41,362 bases of DNA from assembly GCA_945905735.1 (NCBI GenBank), contig CAMDQC010000031.1:1-41362 (forward strand). Direction: 5' to 3'. The notes below the pieces were generated by a model. It was not told the origin of the DNA and did no database searches. It saw only the letters and a list, made by a program, of their open reading frames with translations. Shown in pieces: positions 24,002 through 30,971 of this stretch. Source of the DNA: Prosthecobacter debontii. GTDB taxonomy: Bacteria > Verrucomicrobiota > Verrucomicrobiia > Chthoniobacterales > Chthoniobacteraceae. The translations under genes and the position numbers were made by a program. Position 1 is the stretch's first letter, and every line of letters begins with the position of its first letter.

Positions 24002-24418
24002 TTACTTCTGCGGCTTAGGTCCGCCGCCGGGTGGACGGCCGCCGGGCTTACCGGGCTTACCTTCACCGGGTTTGCCGCCTTCGCCGGGTTTGCCGCCACC
24101 GGGGCCGCCGGGGCCGTGTGGAGGACGGTGGGCTTTGAACTCTTCGAGGCTCACCGAGCCGTTGCTGTCCGCGTCGATCTTCTTGAAGATTTCTTCCGCC
24201 TTGGCTGGGTCTTGCTGCGCGCGTGGCCCTGCTTTGAACTCGTCGAGGCTGATTGCGCCGTCGCTGTTCGCGTCGAGCTTCTTGAAGATTTCCTCCGGGT
24301 TCGGGCGTTTGCCTTCGCCGCCGGGACCGCCGGGGCGTCCGCCTGCTGGTTTATCTTCTGCGATGGAGAGGCTGGCCGCGAGGGCTAGGACTCCGAATGT
24401 GGTGATGATTGCTTTCAT
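24002..24418 (-). CDS. Exported EF-hand calcium-binding protein with Gly/Pro/Lys tail
   Basis: The chosen ATG at 24418 gives a 138-residue protein with a clean signal peptide (KAIITTFGVLALAASLSIA); a start 16 codons earlier would mask it. Two EF-hand loops are visible: DANSDGAISLDE (49-60) and DADSNGSVSLEE (82-93), both with the Asp/Asn and final Glu ligands of canonical calcium sites and each followed by FKA. The last 40 residues are low-complexity Gly/Pro/Lys (GGKPGEGGKPGEGKPGKPGG). Similar short exported EF-hand proteins are common in Verrucomicrobia and Planctomycetes; their role is not established. Its own terminator follows. The upstream lipid-kinase gene lies 116 bp away on the same strand. 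Confidence 0.88.
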   Translation of the reverse strand: MKAIITTFGVLALAASLSIAEDKPAGGRPGGPGGEGKRPNPEEIFKKLDANSDGAISLDEFKAGPRAQQDPAKAEEIFKKIDADSNGSVSLEEFKAHRPPHGPGGPGGGKPGEGGKPGEGKPGKPGGRPPGGGPKPQK

Positions 24419-24534
24419 ATTTTTTGTGTATGTTTGTTTTCGCGACCAGCGGGATGCCCGTCGCACGCAAAGTCAAACCGGGGCGTTCGCGGAGAGTTTC
24501 GCGATACTTTGTAAAGTTCTGGTAAAGCCCCGCA

Positions 24535-25416
24535 CTACGCCACGCAGACCCGCAACCGTGCGCCGATGCGGAAGTCCACCGGCACGTCGCAGAACAGCTC
24601 TCCGTCGAGTTCCACGGGCACCGGCGTCTCGCACGTCACCCGTAATTCCGAGGTCTGGAAATACTCCACATCGCCCATATCCGTGTGATGCCCGATGATT
24701 ACGCCGCCAATGTAACGCGCGATGTCGAGGTAGCCGAGGTTTTTGAAAATGATGACATCCAACCGCCCATCGTCCGGCCTTGCGTGGGGGAAAAGAACGA
24801 GCTTTGCGCCGTAGTAGCGCCCATTGCCGACGAGCACGAACGACCCCTCGCGTAATTGCTCGCCCGTCTCCACGCGGAGCCGTGGAGGTGTGCGTGAGGC
24901 GATCTGCGCGGCGCTCAAGATGTAGCTCAACGGGCCGAGCCGCTTCTTCGATTCCCAAGTCGTTTCCTTCACGACTTGCGCATCCAGCCCCACGCCTGCG
25001 AGCTGGATAAAGTGCGCGCCATTGGCCGTGGGGAGGTCGATTTCCCGCATGTTGCCTGCTTCGATGATGCGCCACGCGGCGTCCAAGTCCGCAGGCAAAT
25101 CCAGCTCTTTGGCGAAGACATTCATCGTCCCCAGCGGCATCACGCCGAGTGCTGCGGCAGTGCCCGCCAACCCGTTTGCCACCTCGCTCACCGTGCCATC
25201 CCCGCCACACGCGACGACGATGCCAGCGCCCGCTTTCGCCGCCTCCGCCGCGAGCCGCCGGGCATCGCCGGGGCCGGTGGTAAACTGCACATCCGCCCCC
25301 ACGGCCAGCCGCCGGATGGTCGCTAGACTCTGCTGTGCCCGCTCGCTATGGGCGCTTGGATTGATGATGACGGTCGTCACGCCCCTGCTGTTACACGAAG
25401 CACCCCAATCGTCCAT
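24535..25416 (-). CDS. Diacylglycerol kinase-family lipid kinase (YegS-like)
   Basis: A soluble kinase of 293 residues that would phosphorylate diacylglycerol, sphingosine or a related lipid at the membrane surface. The catalytic-domain signature CGGDGTVSEVANGLAG (about 70-85) and the PLGTMNVFA motif (94-102) are intact. The C-terminal beta domain has typical LVGNGRYYGA and RPDDGRLDVIIF. The ATG at 25416 is used; a GTG at 25380 immediately before VTTVIINPSAHSER, where homology begins, is an equally good start. It is divergent from the toxin-antitoxin pair (50 bp gap). Lipid specificity cannot be read. Confidence 0.9.
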   Translation of the reverse strand: MDDWGASCNSRGVTTVIINPSAHSERAQQSLATIRRLAVGADVQFTTGPGDARRLAAEAAKAGAGIVVACGGDGTVSEVANGLAGTAAALGVMPLGTMNVFAKELDLPADLDAAWRIIEAGNMREIDLPTANGAHFIQLAGVGLDAQVVKETTWESKKRLGPLSYILSAAQIASRTPPRLRVETGEQLREGSFVLVGNGRYYGAKLVLFPHARPDDGRLDVIIFKNLGYLDIARYIGGVIIGHHTDMGDVEYFQTSELRVTCETPVPVELDGELFCDVPVDFRIGARLRVCVA

Positions 25417-25466
25417 CCCAGCGAGATTCTTTTTGAACTATGCCGCTCTGTTGGTAACCTCCCAGC

Positions 25467-25697
25467 ATGATTCTCGAACAACTTCCAGAGGTGCAAAAAT
25501 GGTCGCCGGCGATGAAGCTCCAGCTCGCTTCCGAGCTGTGGGATGAAGCGCTCGCCCATCAGGAGGACATCCCCGTGACACTAGCGCAGCGCACGGAAAT
25601 CGAACGGTGTATGGCGGAGTTTGAAAAGGAGCCGTCCAAAGTGACCACTTGGGATGCCGTGAAAGCCCGCATCCTCGCAGGGCGTGGTCGTGAGTGA
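25467..25697 (+). CDS. Antitoxin, addiction-module component family
   Basis: The 76-residue protein matches the small 'putative addiction module component' family (Unstab_antitox): PEVQKWSPAMKLQLASELWDEAL, an all-helical head, then ALAHQEDIPVTLAQRTEIERC, and a flexible C-terminus with VTTWDAVKARIL. In the family it neutralises an adjacent RelE/ParE-like toxin and usually represses the operon. The toxin frame overlaps its end by 14 bases. Confidence 0.8.
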   Translation: MILEQLPEVQKWSPAMKLQLASELWDEALAHQEDIPVTLAQRTEIERCMAEFEKEPSKVTTWDAVKARILAGRGRE

Positions 25698-25971
25698 GAT
25701 CGTCCTATTGCTTTCTGCGGACATCAACATTCAGGAAGCATACGAGCAATTTGAAGCACGAAGCGAAAGACGCGGGGATCGTCTTTTAGGACTGCTCTCA
25801 TCATTCCCCGAACTAGGCCCGCTCGTCTATGGGAGCAGGCGGCGCTTACTCATGAGGGAGTTCAACTACGGCATCTTCTATACGATCACGGGGCACCGAA
25901 TCATTGTCTCAAATGTATTCGATCTTCGGAGTGACCCAGAGTGGCTGCGGGAGCAATTCGGCGAAGACTGA
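25684..25971 (+). CDS. RelE/ParE-family toxin
   Basis: The 95-residue protein follows and overlaps the antitoxin gene. It has the ParE-like pattern: an N-terminal strand and helix (ADINIQEAYEQFEARSERRGDRL), PELGPLVYGSRRRLLMREFNYGIFY in the central sheet and HRIIVSNVFDLRSDP near the end. Members cleave ribosome-bound mRNA or poison gyrase; which applies here is not clear. The start is a GTG at 25684, or the GTG at 25690, which would leave an 8-base overlap. It ends 37 bp from the convergent DUF3472 gene. Confidence 0.78.
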   Translation: MVVSEIVLLLSADINIQEAYEQFEARSERRGDRLLGLLSSFPELGPLVYGSRRRLLMREFNYGIFYTITGHRIIVSNVFDLRSDPEWLREQFGED

Positions 25972-26008
25972 CCTGCTTCAAATATGTCGGGCTGTATCTC
26001 CCGCGCCC

Positions 26009-27217
26009 CTACAGCCCCGGCGGTAAATCAGTCGGCGCTTTGCCTGCGGGGCGCGTGAACTTTTCGCCGTATTTCGTGAAGCCGGGGACGAAGCCGCCGT
26101 GCGACAAAAAGAAGCGCCCGTCTTCCACTCCCATGAAGCGGTCGAGCCGCGCAGTCTTGCCCGTGGGGTCGTGGGTGAACGAAGCCTCCGTCAGCTCGGA
26201 CCAAGTGCCAGCCGCGTCGCGCACCCAGCCGTTGCCGTAGCGGGCCTTGCGGACGAGGTGTCCGTTGCTGCCGCCGAAGTTCTCCGAAAAGGAGTGGAAC
26301 CCGCGCAGATACTTGCCGTCTTTCGGGGCGCGGAAGCTGGCGATCATCATCCACTTTTTGTCACCGGGGTGGAAGTACCAGCCGGTGTACTCCGTGTGCG
26401 TGCCGTCCGGTTTCACGGCGACGATGAAGCGCTGCATCTCCCCGGTTTTCCACGGATACACGAGGTGAGAATGCCCGCCCGTGCCTTCGTTGCCAAAGAC
26501 GCTCGCCTCCACGCCCTCGCCCTTCGCGATGAGCTGTGTGTGGTTCTCAGCGGCGACGGTGCTGCGGTCCTTCGCGGTCTGCCCGCTGGCGGCATCCCAC
26601 ACGGAGAAAATGATGCGGCGTTCCTTCGCCGAGTTCACCTGCATCCCGAAGTATCCCCGCGAAAATCCGCACGCCATATAGAACGTGGCGACGGGCTCCT
26701 CCACGCCGGTCGCCTCATTATAGAAAAGGACGACATCCTTGGCCGTGGTCGGGTATCCGAGGTGGACGCTGGCCGCATTGCGGCGCGACTCGGTATTAAA
26801 GTGCGCGTCTGCCGCCGCAGGGCCATCGAGCACCAGCGTCTCCAGCACAGGCGCGGTGCCGTCGAGCAACTCCACGCGCAGCCGCGTGTAGCCGGGCTGG
26901 GCGATGGCAAACTCGCCGAAGCTCACCGACTCATCGCCGCCTTTCACCGAGGCCTCATGCGACACGGTGCCGACGGTCAGTTTGAGCTTCGCTGCGGCCC
27001 CCGCGGGCAGCTTGGCGACGAGCGCGGCAGTCAGTTTGCCCGGCGTTTTCACATCGCCAAACCACGAGATGCTCTGCCCCTTCCACTCGCTCACGCCGCT
27101 ACGCGAAGAGATGCGCGCGCCGTTGGCATCCGGGTCCGAGTATCCGGTGAATGCCGGCACGCGGAGTTCGGCGTGGGCGGTGATGGCGAGGCTGCAAAGG
27201 AGTGTGAGTATTTTCAT
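26009..27217 (-). CDS. Exported DUF5077/DUF3472 protein
   Basis: Starting at the ATG at 27217 gives 402 residues with a signal peptide (KILTLLCSLAITAHA); a longer frame upstream would overlap the MBL gene and lose it. The first 140 residues look like the DUF5077 beta sandwich. The region from about 150 to 370 fits DUF3472, with ASVHLGYPTTAKDVVLFYNE, CGFSRGYFGMQVNS, RRIIFSVWDA and GEGVEASVFGNEGTGGHSHL. Both domains are exported, common in Bacteroidetes and Verrucomicrobia near carbohydrate genes, and of unknown reaction. It lies 59 bp after the MBL-fold gene on the same strand and probably shares its transcript. Confidence 0.82.
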   Translation of the reverse strand: MKILTLLCSLAITAHAELRVPAFTGYSDPDANGARISSRSGVSEWKGQSISWFGDVKTPGKLTAALVAKLPAGAAAKLKLTVGTVSHEASVKGGDESVSFGEFAIAQPGYTRLRVELLDGTAPVLETLVLDGPAAADAHFNTESRRNAASVHLGYPTTAKDVVLFYNEATGVEEPVATFYMACGFSRGYFGMQVNSAKERRIIFSVWDAASGQTAKDRSTVAAENHTQLIAKGEGVEASVFGNEGTGGHSHLVYPWKTGEMQRFIVAVKPDGTHTEYTGWYFHPGDKKWMMIASFRAPKDGKYLRGFHSFSENFGGSNGHLVRKARYGNGWVRDAAGTWSELTEASFTHDPTGKTARLDRFMGVEDGRFFLSHGGFVPGFTKYGEKFTRPAGKAPTDLPPGL

Positions 27218-27276
27218 GCGGGGGATAGAGTGGCAGAGGTTCCAGTTTCTTGGAAAGTATTTCTCTTTCCCGGAAC

Positions 27277-28116
27277 TCAATCCACCGTCCACCCCTCCCC
27301 GGCCTTCATCACTCGGTGCGCAACACCGAGCGCGTCGCACTCCGGAACGAAGAGCCCGTGCGGGTCTGCGGTGTTAAACTCGAACATCTCGAAGTGATGC
27401 GGCACCGCCCAACGCGCACCGATTTCCGCGGCGAGTTGCGCGGCCTCCCGTCCATCGAGGTTCCCCGCCACGCGGCGCTCGGGGCGGTTCCCGTTGATCG
27501 GGAGGAACGCCACATCCACCGAATACTCCGCCAGCCTCTCTGCGAGGCCGGGATACCGCAGCGTGTCGCCGCTATGGTAAAGCGTCCACGGCCCGCGCTG
27601 GACGATCATCCCGAGAAAATGATGACGCCCCGCTTCATCCGTCTGGAACTCATTGTGCGCCGCCGCGATGCCTGTGAGCTGCCAGCCGTTCACCACCACC
27701 GTATGCCCATCGTCCAGCCCCACCGGCCAGCCCGGCTCGCAGCCCAGCCGCTCCGCGACAAACGTCCGGTTCGCCTCCGGGATGACAAATTGCGCCGCCG
27801 GATTCCCCGCGAAAATGGGGAGCAGCGTCTCCGCATCGAGATGGTCCGTGTGGTTGTGCGACGAAGTCACCACCGCGATGTCGCGCAACTCCCCCGGTGC
27901 GATCACCCGCTCCGTCATGCGCGTGTGCGGCTTATCCGTCGCCGCGTATTTGCGCGTCAGCGAGTCCGAGAGATACGGATCGAGCAGCAGCAGCGAGCCC
28001 CCATGCCGGACGAGAAATCCACTCTGCCCCAGCCACCACACCCGCAACTCATCCCCAATGGTCGGGCGCGCAATGTCAGCCAAAAGCGCGGCGTCTTTTT
28101 GAAACGCCGCGATCAC
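27277..28116 (-). CDS. MBL-fold metallohydrolase, UlaG-like
   Basis: A cytosolic metal-dependent hydrolase of 279 residues. The zinc/manganese signature is SSHNHTDHLD (His87, His89, Asp91, His92), followed by later ligands in LYHSGDT and PHHFEMF. DPYLSDSLTRKY and DKPHTRM near the N-terminus resemble the L-ascorbate-6-phosphate lactonase (UlaG) branch of the superfamily. No ascorbate uptake genes are present here, so sugar-lactone hydrolysis is only a guess. It is the first gene of a pair with the DUF3472 protein. Confidence 0.85.
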   Translation of the reverse strand: MIAAFQKDAALLADIARPTIGDELRVWWLGQSGFLVRHGGSLLLLDPYLSDSLTRKYAATDKPHTRMTERVIAPGELRDIAVVTSSHNHTDHLDAETLLPIFAGNPAAQFVIPEANRTFVAERLGCEPGWPVGLDDGHTVVVNGWQLTGIAAAHNEFQTDEAGRHHFLGMIVQRGPWTLYHSGDTLRYPGLAERLAEYSVDVAFLPINGNRPERRVAGNLDGREAAQLAAEIGARWAVPHHFEMFEFNTADPHGLFVPECDALGVAHRVMKAGEGWTVD

Positions 28117-28217
28117 CGAATTCCCTCCAAGTCCGTGCCATTATCCATACCCCAAGTGGCTAAACAGCTCCGCCCCGAGTAGCAACGGTTTCCCCGACAT
28201 TTCCGATCCCGTGCCGC

Positions 28218-29858
28218 CTACTCCAGCGTGAACCACTGCGCTTCCACGCGGCGGCTTTCGTCGTTGGAGCTGAGGGGCTCTTCCCAGCCACGGCCCATGA
28301 CTTCGATGCGGGCGGGGTCCATTTTGTCGCGCTCGACGAGCTGCTTTTTGATCTCGGCTGCGCGCTGTTTGCTGAAGTCTGTCGCTTTGATCGCCATCGT
28401 GCGGAGGAAGCTGTCGCCTTGTTTTTTGAAGTCTTCGACTTTGGAGTTATCTACGTGGCCGCGCAGGAGGATGGTGGAGCCGGGGCTGATTTGGAGCATC
28501 TGTTTCAGCGCGCCGAGGCTTTTCAAATTGTCGGCGTTGGTGATGTCGAGCACGGCGCTGTTGGGCTGGAAGAGGAAGCGGATGTTTTTGCTGAGCAGCG
28601 GATCGCTTTCCACGGGGCCTGCGCCCTGCGTTTTGATGGGGGCGATGCTCACGGCTTGCCCGGCAAATGCGCCTGCGGTTTCGAGGGCTTTGAGGTGCTT
28701 GAGGTCGAGGAAGCGTTCGCTGTCCACGGGGTCTTTCACGAGGTCGCTGCCGTAGGAGTAGATGGCGCTCTGGTAGATGCCGGAGAAGCTGCCAGCGGCG
28801 TCCATCGCACCGCTGAAAAACGAGAGGTTTTCGGGGCCGTTGGAGAAGTGGATTTTCTGGAGTTCCATCTTCGCGCGGGCTTTGTCCCACGGCTCGTCTT
28901 TGGTGGAAAAGGCTTTTGAGATCACGTCTAGACTAGCGTCGGCGTTGTTGCGGACCATCTGGTTGCCTTCGAGGATTCCGGCGACGAGCCCTTTGACTTT
29001 CTCGGGCTCGGCGGCGGCGAAGCCTTTGTTCACCACGAGGATATCGGCGATGATAAGGAGGTTGCGATTGGTCGTGAGGAGGTGGGCTTTTCCCGCGCTC
29101 TCTTTCACGGTGTCGGTGGTCTTCGGTGCCCACGTCACGCAGCCGACGAGCTTGCCGGTTTCGTCTAAAGTGAATGCGTCGCAGGCTTTCATCGCGTCTT
29201 CGGAATAGACGAGGTTGACAGCGTTCGGGTCGGCTTCGGCGTCGAGCGAGGAGAGCATTTTGACCGTCATGCCCGCCTCTTGCGCGAGGTAGCGGATGAA
29301 AAAATCCGCCTCGGTGAACTGCGCGCTGGCGAGGACTTTTCCTTTGAGGTCGTTGATGCGCTTGATGGCCGTTTTCACCACCACGCCGTCGGCTCCACGG
29401 GAGAAGCCAAGCTGCACGGGCACGACTGCGTTAAACTGCCGCCCATAGACAGCGAGCACATCCACCGTCGTTGCGCTGGCGGCCATCTTGCCAGCGTTGA
29501 GGGCATTCCAGCTTTCTTCCTCACTGAGTTTGATGCGCACTTTGAAGCCGTATTTTTTGGCGAAAATGGAGTTGTCGTTCGGCTCCAGTCCGCCATTCGC
29601 GGCGACGATGCCCGCGTAGCCTGCATAGACGCTCAGCTCTAGGTCCACGACGTTGTCCTTGCTCTGATAGACGCCCGCCGGGCCGAGGCGCGGCACTTCC
29701 GTCTGTGTGGCGACGATGAGTTCTGCGGCTGCGCTGGCATTTTCCTCGCGAGCGGCGGCTGCGGCTCCGGGCTTCAGCTTGGGCCACCATTTGGTGACGC
29801 CGAGGCCGACGATGGCGAGGAAGATGATTGTGAAAACGAGTTTACCGCGAGTGGTCAT
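28218..29858 (-). CDS. Substrate-binding protein fused to an OmpA-like peptidoglycan-binding domain
   Basis: The product has 546 residues. A single N-terminal membrane helix (KLVFTIIFLAIVGLGVTKWW) anchors it in the inner membrane. Residues about 70-400 look like an NMT1/taurine-type periplasmic binding protein: ELSVYAGYAGIVAANGGL, KKYGFKVRIKLSEEESWNAL, RINDLKGKVLA and ADILVVNKGF. The last 120 residues are an OmpA/MotB-like domain: RFLFQPNSAVLD, STILLRGHVDN, SKQRAAEIKKQLVE, RIEVMGRGWEEPLSSN and SRRVEAQW. The fusion would hold a solute-binding lobe between inner membrane and peptidoglycan. No ABC permease or ATPase is adjacent. It is the last of three close minus-strand genes (53 bp after folB). 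Confidence 0.87.
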   Translation of the reverse strand: MTTRGKLVFTIIFLAIVGLGVTKWWPKLKPGAAAAAREENASAAAELIVATQTEVPRLGPAGVYQSKDNVVDLELSVYAGYAGIVAANGGLEPNDNSIFAKKYGFKVRIKLSEEESWNALNAGKMAASATTVDVLAVYGRQFNAVVPVQLGFSRGADGVVVKTAIKRINDLKGKVLASAQFTEADFFIRYLAQEAGMTVKMLSSLDAEADPNAVNLVYSEDAMKACDAFTLDETGKLVGCVTWAPKTTDTVKESAGKAHLLTTNRNLLIIADILVVNKGFAAAEPEKVKGLVAGILEGNQMVRNNADASLDVISKAFSTKDEPWDKARAKMELQKIHFSNGPENLSFFSGAMDAAGSFSGIYQSAIYSYGSDLVKDPVDSERFLDLKHLKALETAGAFAGQAVSIAPIKTQGAGPVESDPLLSKNIRFLFQPNSAVLDITNADNLKSLGALKQMLQISPGSTILLRGHVDNSKVEDFKKQGDSFLRTMAIKATDFSKQRAAEIKKQLVERDKMDPARIEVMGRGWEEPLSSNDESRRVEAQWFTLE

Positions 29859-29911
29859 AGTTCGTTCCTTTTAGCGCCCTTGTGCGGTTCGGCAATCCCG
29901 ATGCGGGAGAC

Positions 29912-30262
29912 TCATCCTTTGGAAAAGCACCGCCGGATTCGCACGGCGACGAACTCGGTATCGGGCAGGATGTATTTGCGCAGCTCGATTTCCACGGCGC
30001 GAATCGGGTAGCTGGACAGCAAGGTGGCGGCGATTTCTTCCGCGAGGGTCTCGATGAGCAATCGCTCGCCGGTGGCCGCCAGTGCTTTGACGACGCCGGA
30101 GACGGCGGCGTAGTCCACAGTGTTCTCCAGCTTGTCGTCGAGCACGCGCGCGGCGAGCTCCATGGTGATGGAGACGCGGAGTCGCTGGGGCTTGCGGCGC
30201 TCGTCGGCGGTCGCGCCGATGTAGGTGGAGATGCCGAGTTGGCTGATGATGATTTGGTCCAT
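29912..30262 (-). CDS. folB: Dihydroneopterin aldolase
   Basis: The 116-residue length fits the family. FolB forms an octameric cytosolic enzyme that converts dihydroneopterin to 6-hydroxymethyl-dihydropterin and glycolaldehyde in folate synthesis. Family marks are IIISQLGISTYIGATADERR at the N-terminus (Glu21 in the pterin-site region), ENTVDYAAVSGVV (Tyr51), LIETLAEEIAATLL (Glu71) and ELRKYILPDTEFVAVRIRR (catalytic Lys96). It starts 3 bp after the stop of the miaE-like gene, so the two share a transcript. The FolX/FolB distinction cannot be settled by eye. Confidence 0.9.
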   Translation of the reverse strand: MDQIIISQLGISTYIGATADERRKPQRLRVSITMELAARVLDDKLENTVDYAAVSGVVKALAATGERLLIETLAEEIAATLLSSYPIRAVEIELRKYILPDTEFVAVRIRRCFSKG

Positions 30263-30265
30263 GGG

Positions 30266-30838
30266 CTAGTGGAGCATCGCGTGGGGATTCGGGATGCCGA
30301 TGAGCGATGCGTCGAGGTCTAGGAAAAAGTCGAGCCGCCGCTCCGTCTCGGCGAGGTCGATGTGGCGGGCCATGATGAGGTAGGTGGCGTAGTGGTTGCC
30401 CTCGCTCTCCACGAGGCTCCCGTAAAAGTCGGCGAGCCCCGCATCGAGGTCGCGGATGGCGGTGGCGAGGATTTGGAACTTCTCGCACGAGCGCCCCTCG
30501 ATGAGCGCGCAGACGACGAGGTGATCGATGACTTGTTCCCGCCTACCTTTGCGCACTTCTTTCATCATCCCGGCGATCCACGGATTGCGCTTGGGCACGT
30601 CGAACTTGATGCCCCGCTCACGCAGCAGCCGGAGCACGAGTTCAAAGTGCTGGAGTTCCTCGATGGCGATGGCGTTCAGCTCGCTCACTTGGTCGAACAG
30701 CTCGTTGTACTTTGAGAGGTTCAGCGCGGAGGTCGCGGCCTTGCGTTCGAGATGAGCATGATCGACGAGCACCGAAGGAAGGTCGGAGCGGATTTTCGGC
30801 AGCCAGAAATCAGGTATCTTTTCACGCCAGAGCAGCAT
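30266..30838 (-). CDS. miaE: tRNA 2-methylthio-N6-isopentenyladenosine-37 hydroxylase (MiaE)
   Basis: A 190-residue diiron protein of the ferritin-like fold that would hydroxylate ms2i6A37 of tRNA. The carboxylate/histidine ligands are spaced as expected: DHAHLERKAA (Glu31), AIEELQHFELVL (Glu61, His64), ALIEGRSCEKF (Glu114) and VESEGNHYATY (Glu146, His149). I use the ATG at 30838, giving the usual family length; longer frames run up to 31069 and would overlap the divergent cyclase gene. The first gene of a miaE-folB-(SBP/OmpA) run. miaB and miaA are not in this window. Confidence 0.9.
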   Translation of the reverse strand: MLLWREKIPDFWLPKIRSDLPSVLVDHAHLERKAATSALNLSKYNELFDQVSELNAIAIEELQHFELVLRLLRERGIKFDVPKRNPWIAGMMKEVRKGRREQVIDHLVVCALIEGRSCEKFQILATAIRDLDAGLADFYGSLVESEGNHYATYLIMARHIDLAETERRLDFFLDLDASLIGIPNPHAMLH

Positions 30839-30971
30839 CGCGGGATAAAAGCCCGAGCGCCCCCCATCGTGCAAGCGTTCTAGCTCATCGGCGCACACAC
30901 TCGCTTGCATCCGGCGGGCAGATTGCGCAACGTCCGCGCATGTCTCGCCAAAAAATAACCACCTTCGCCCG

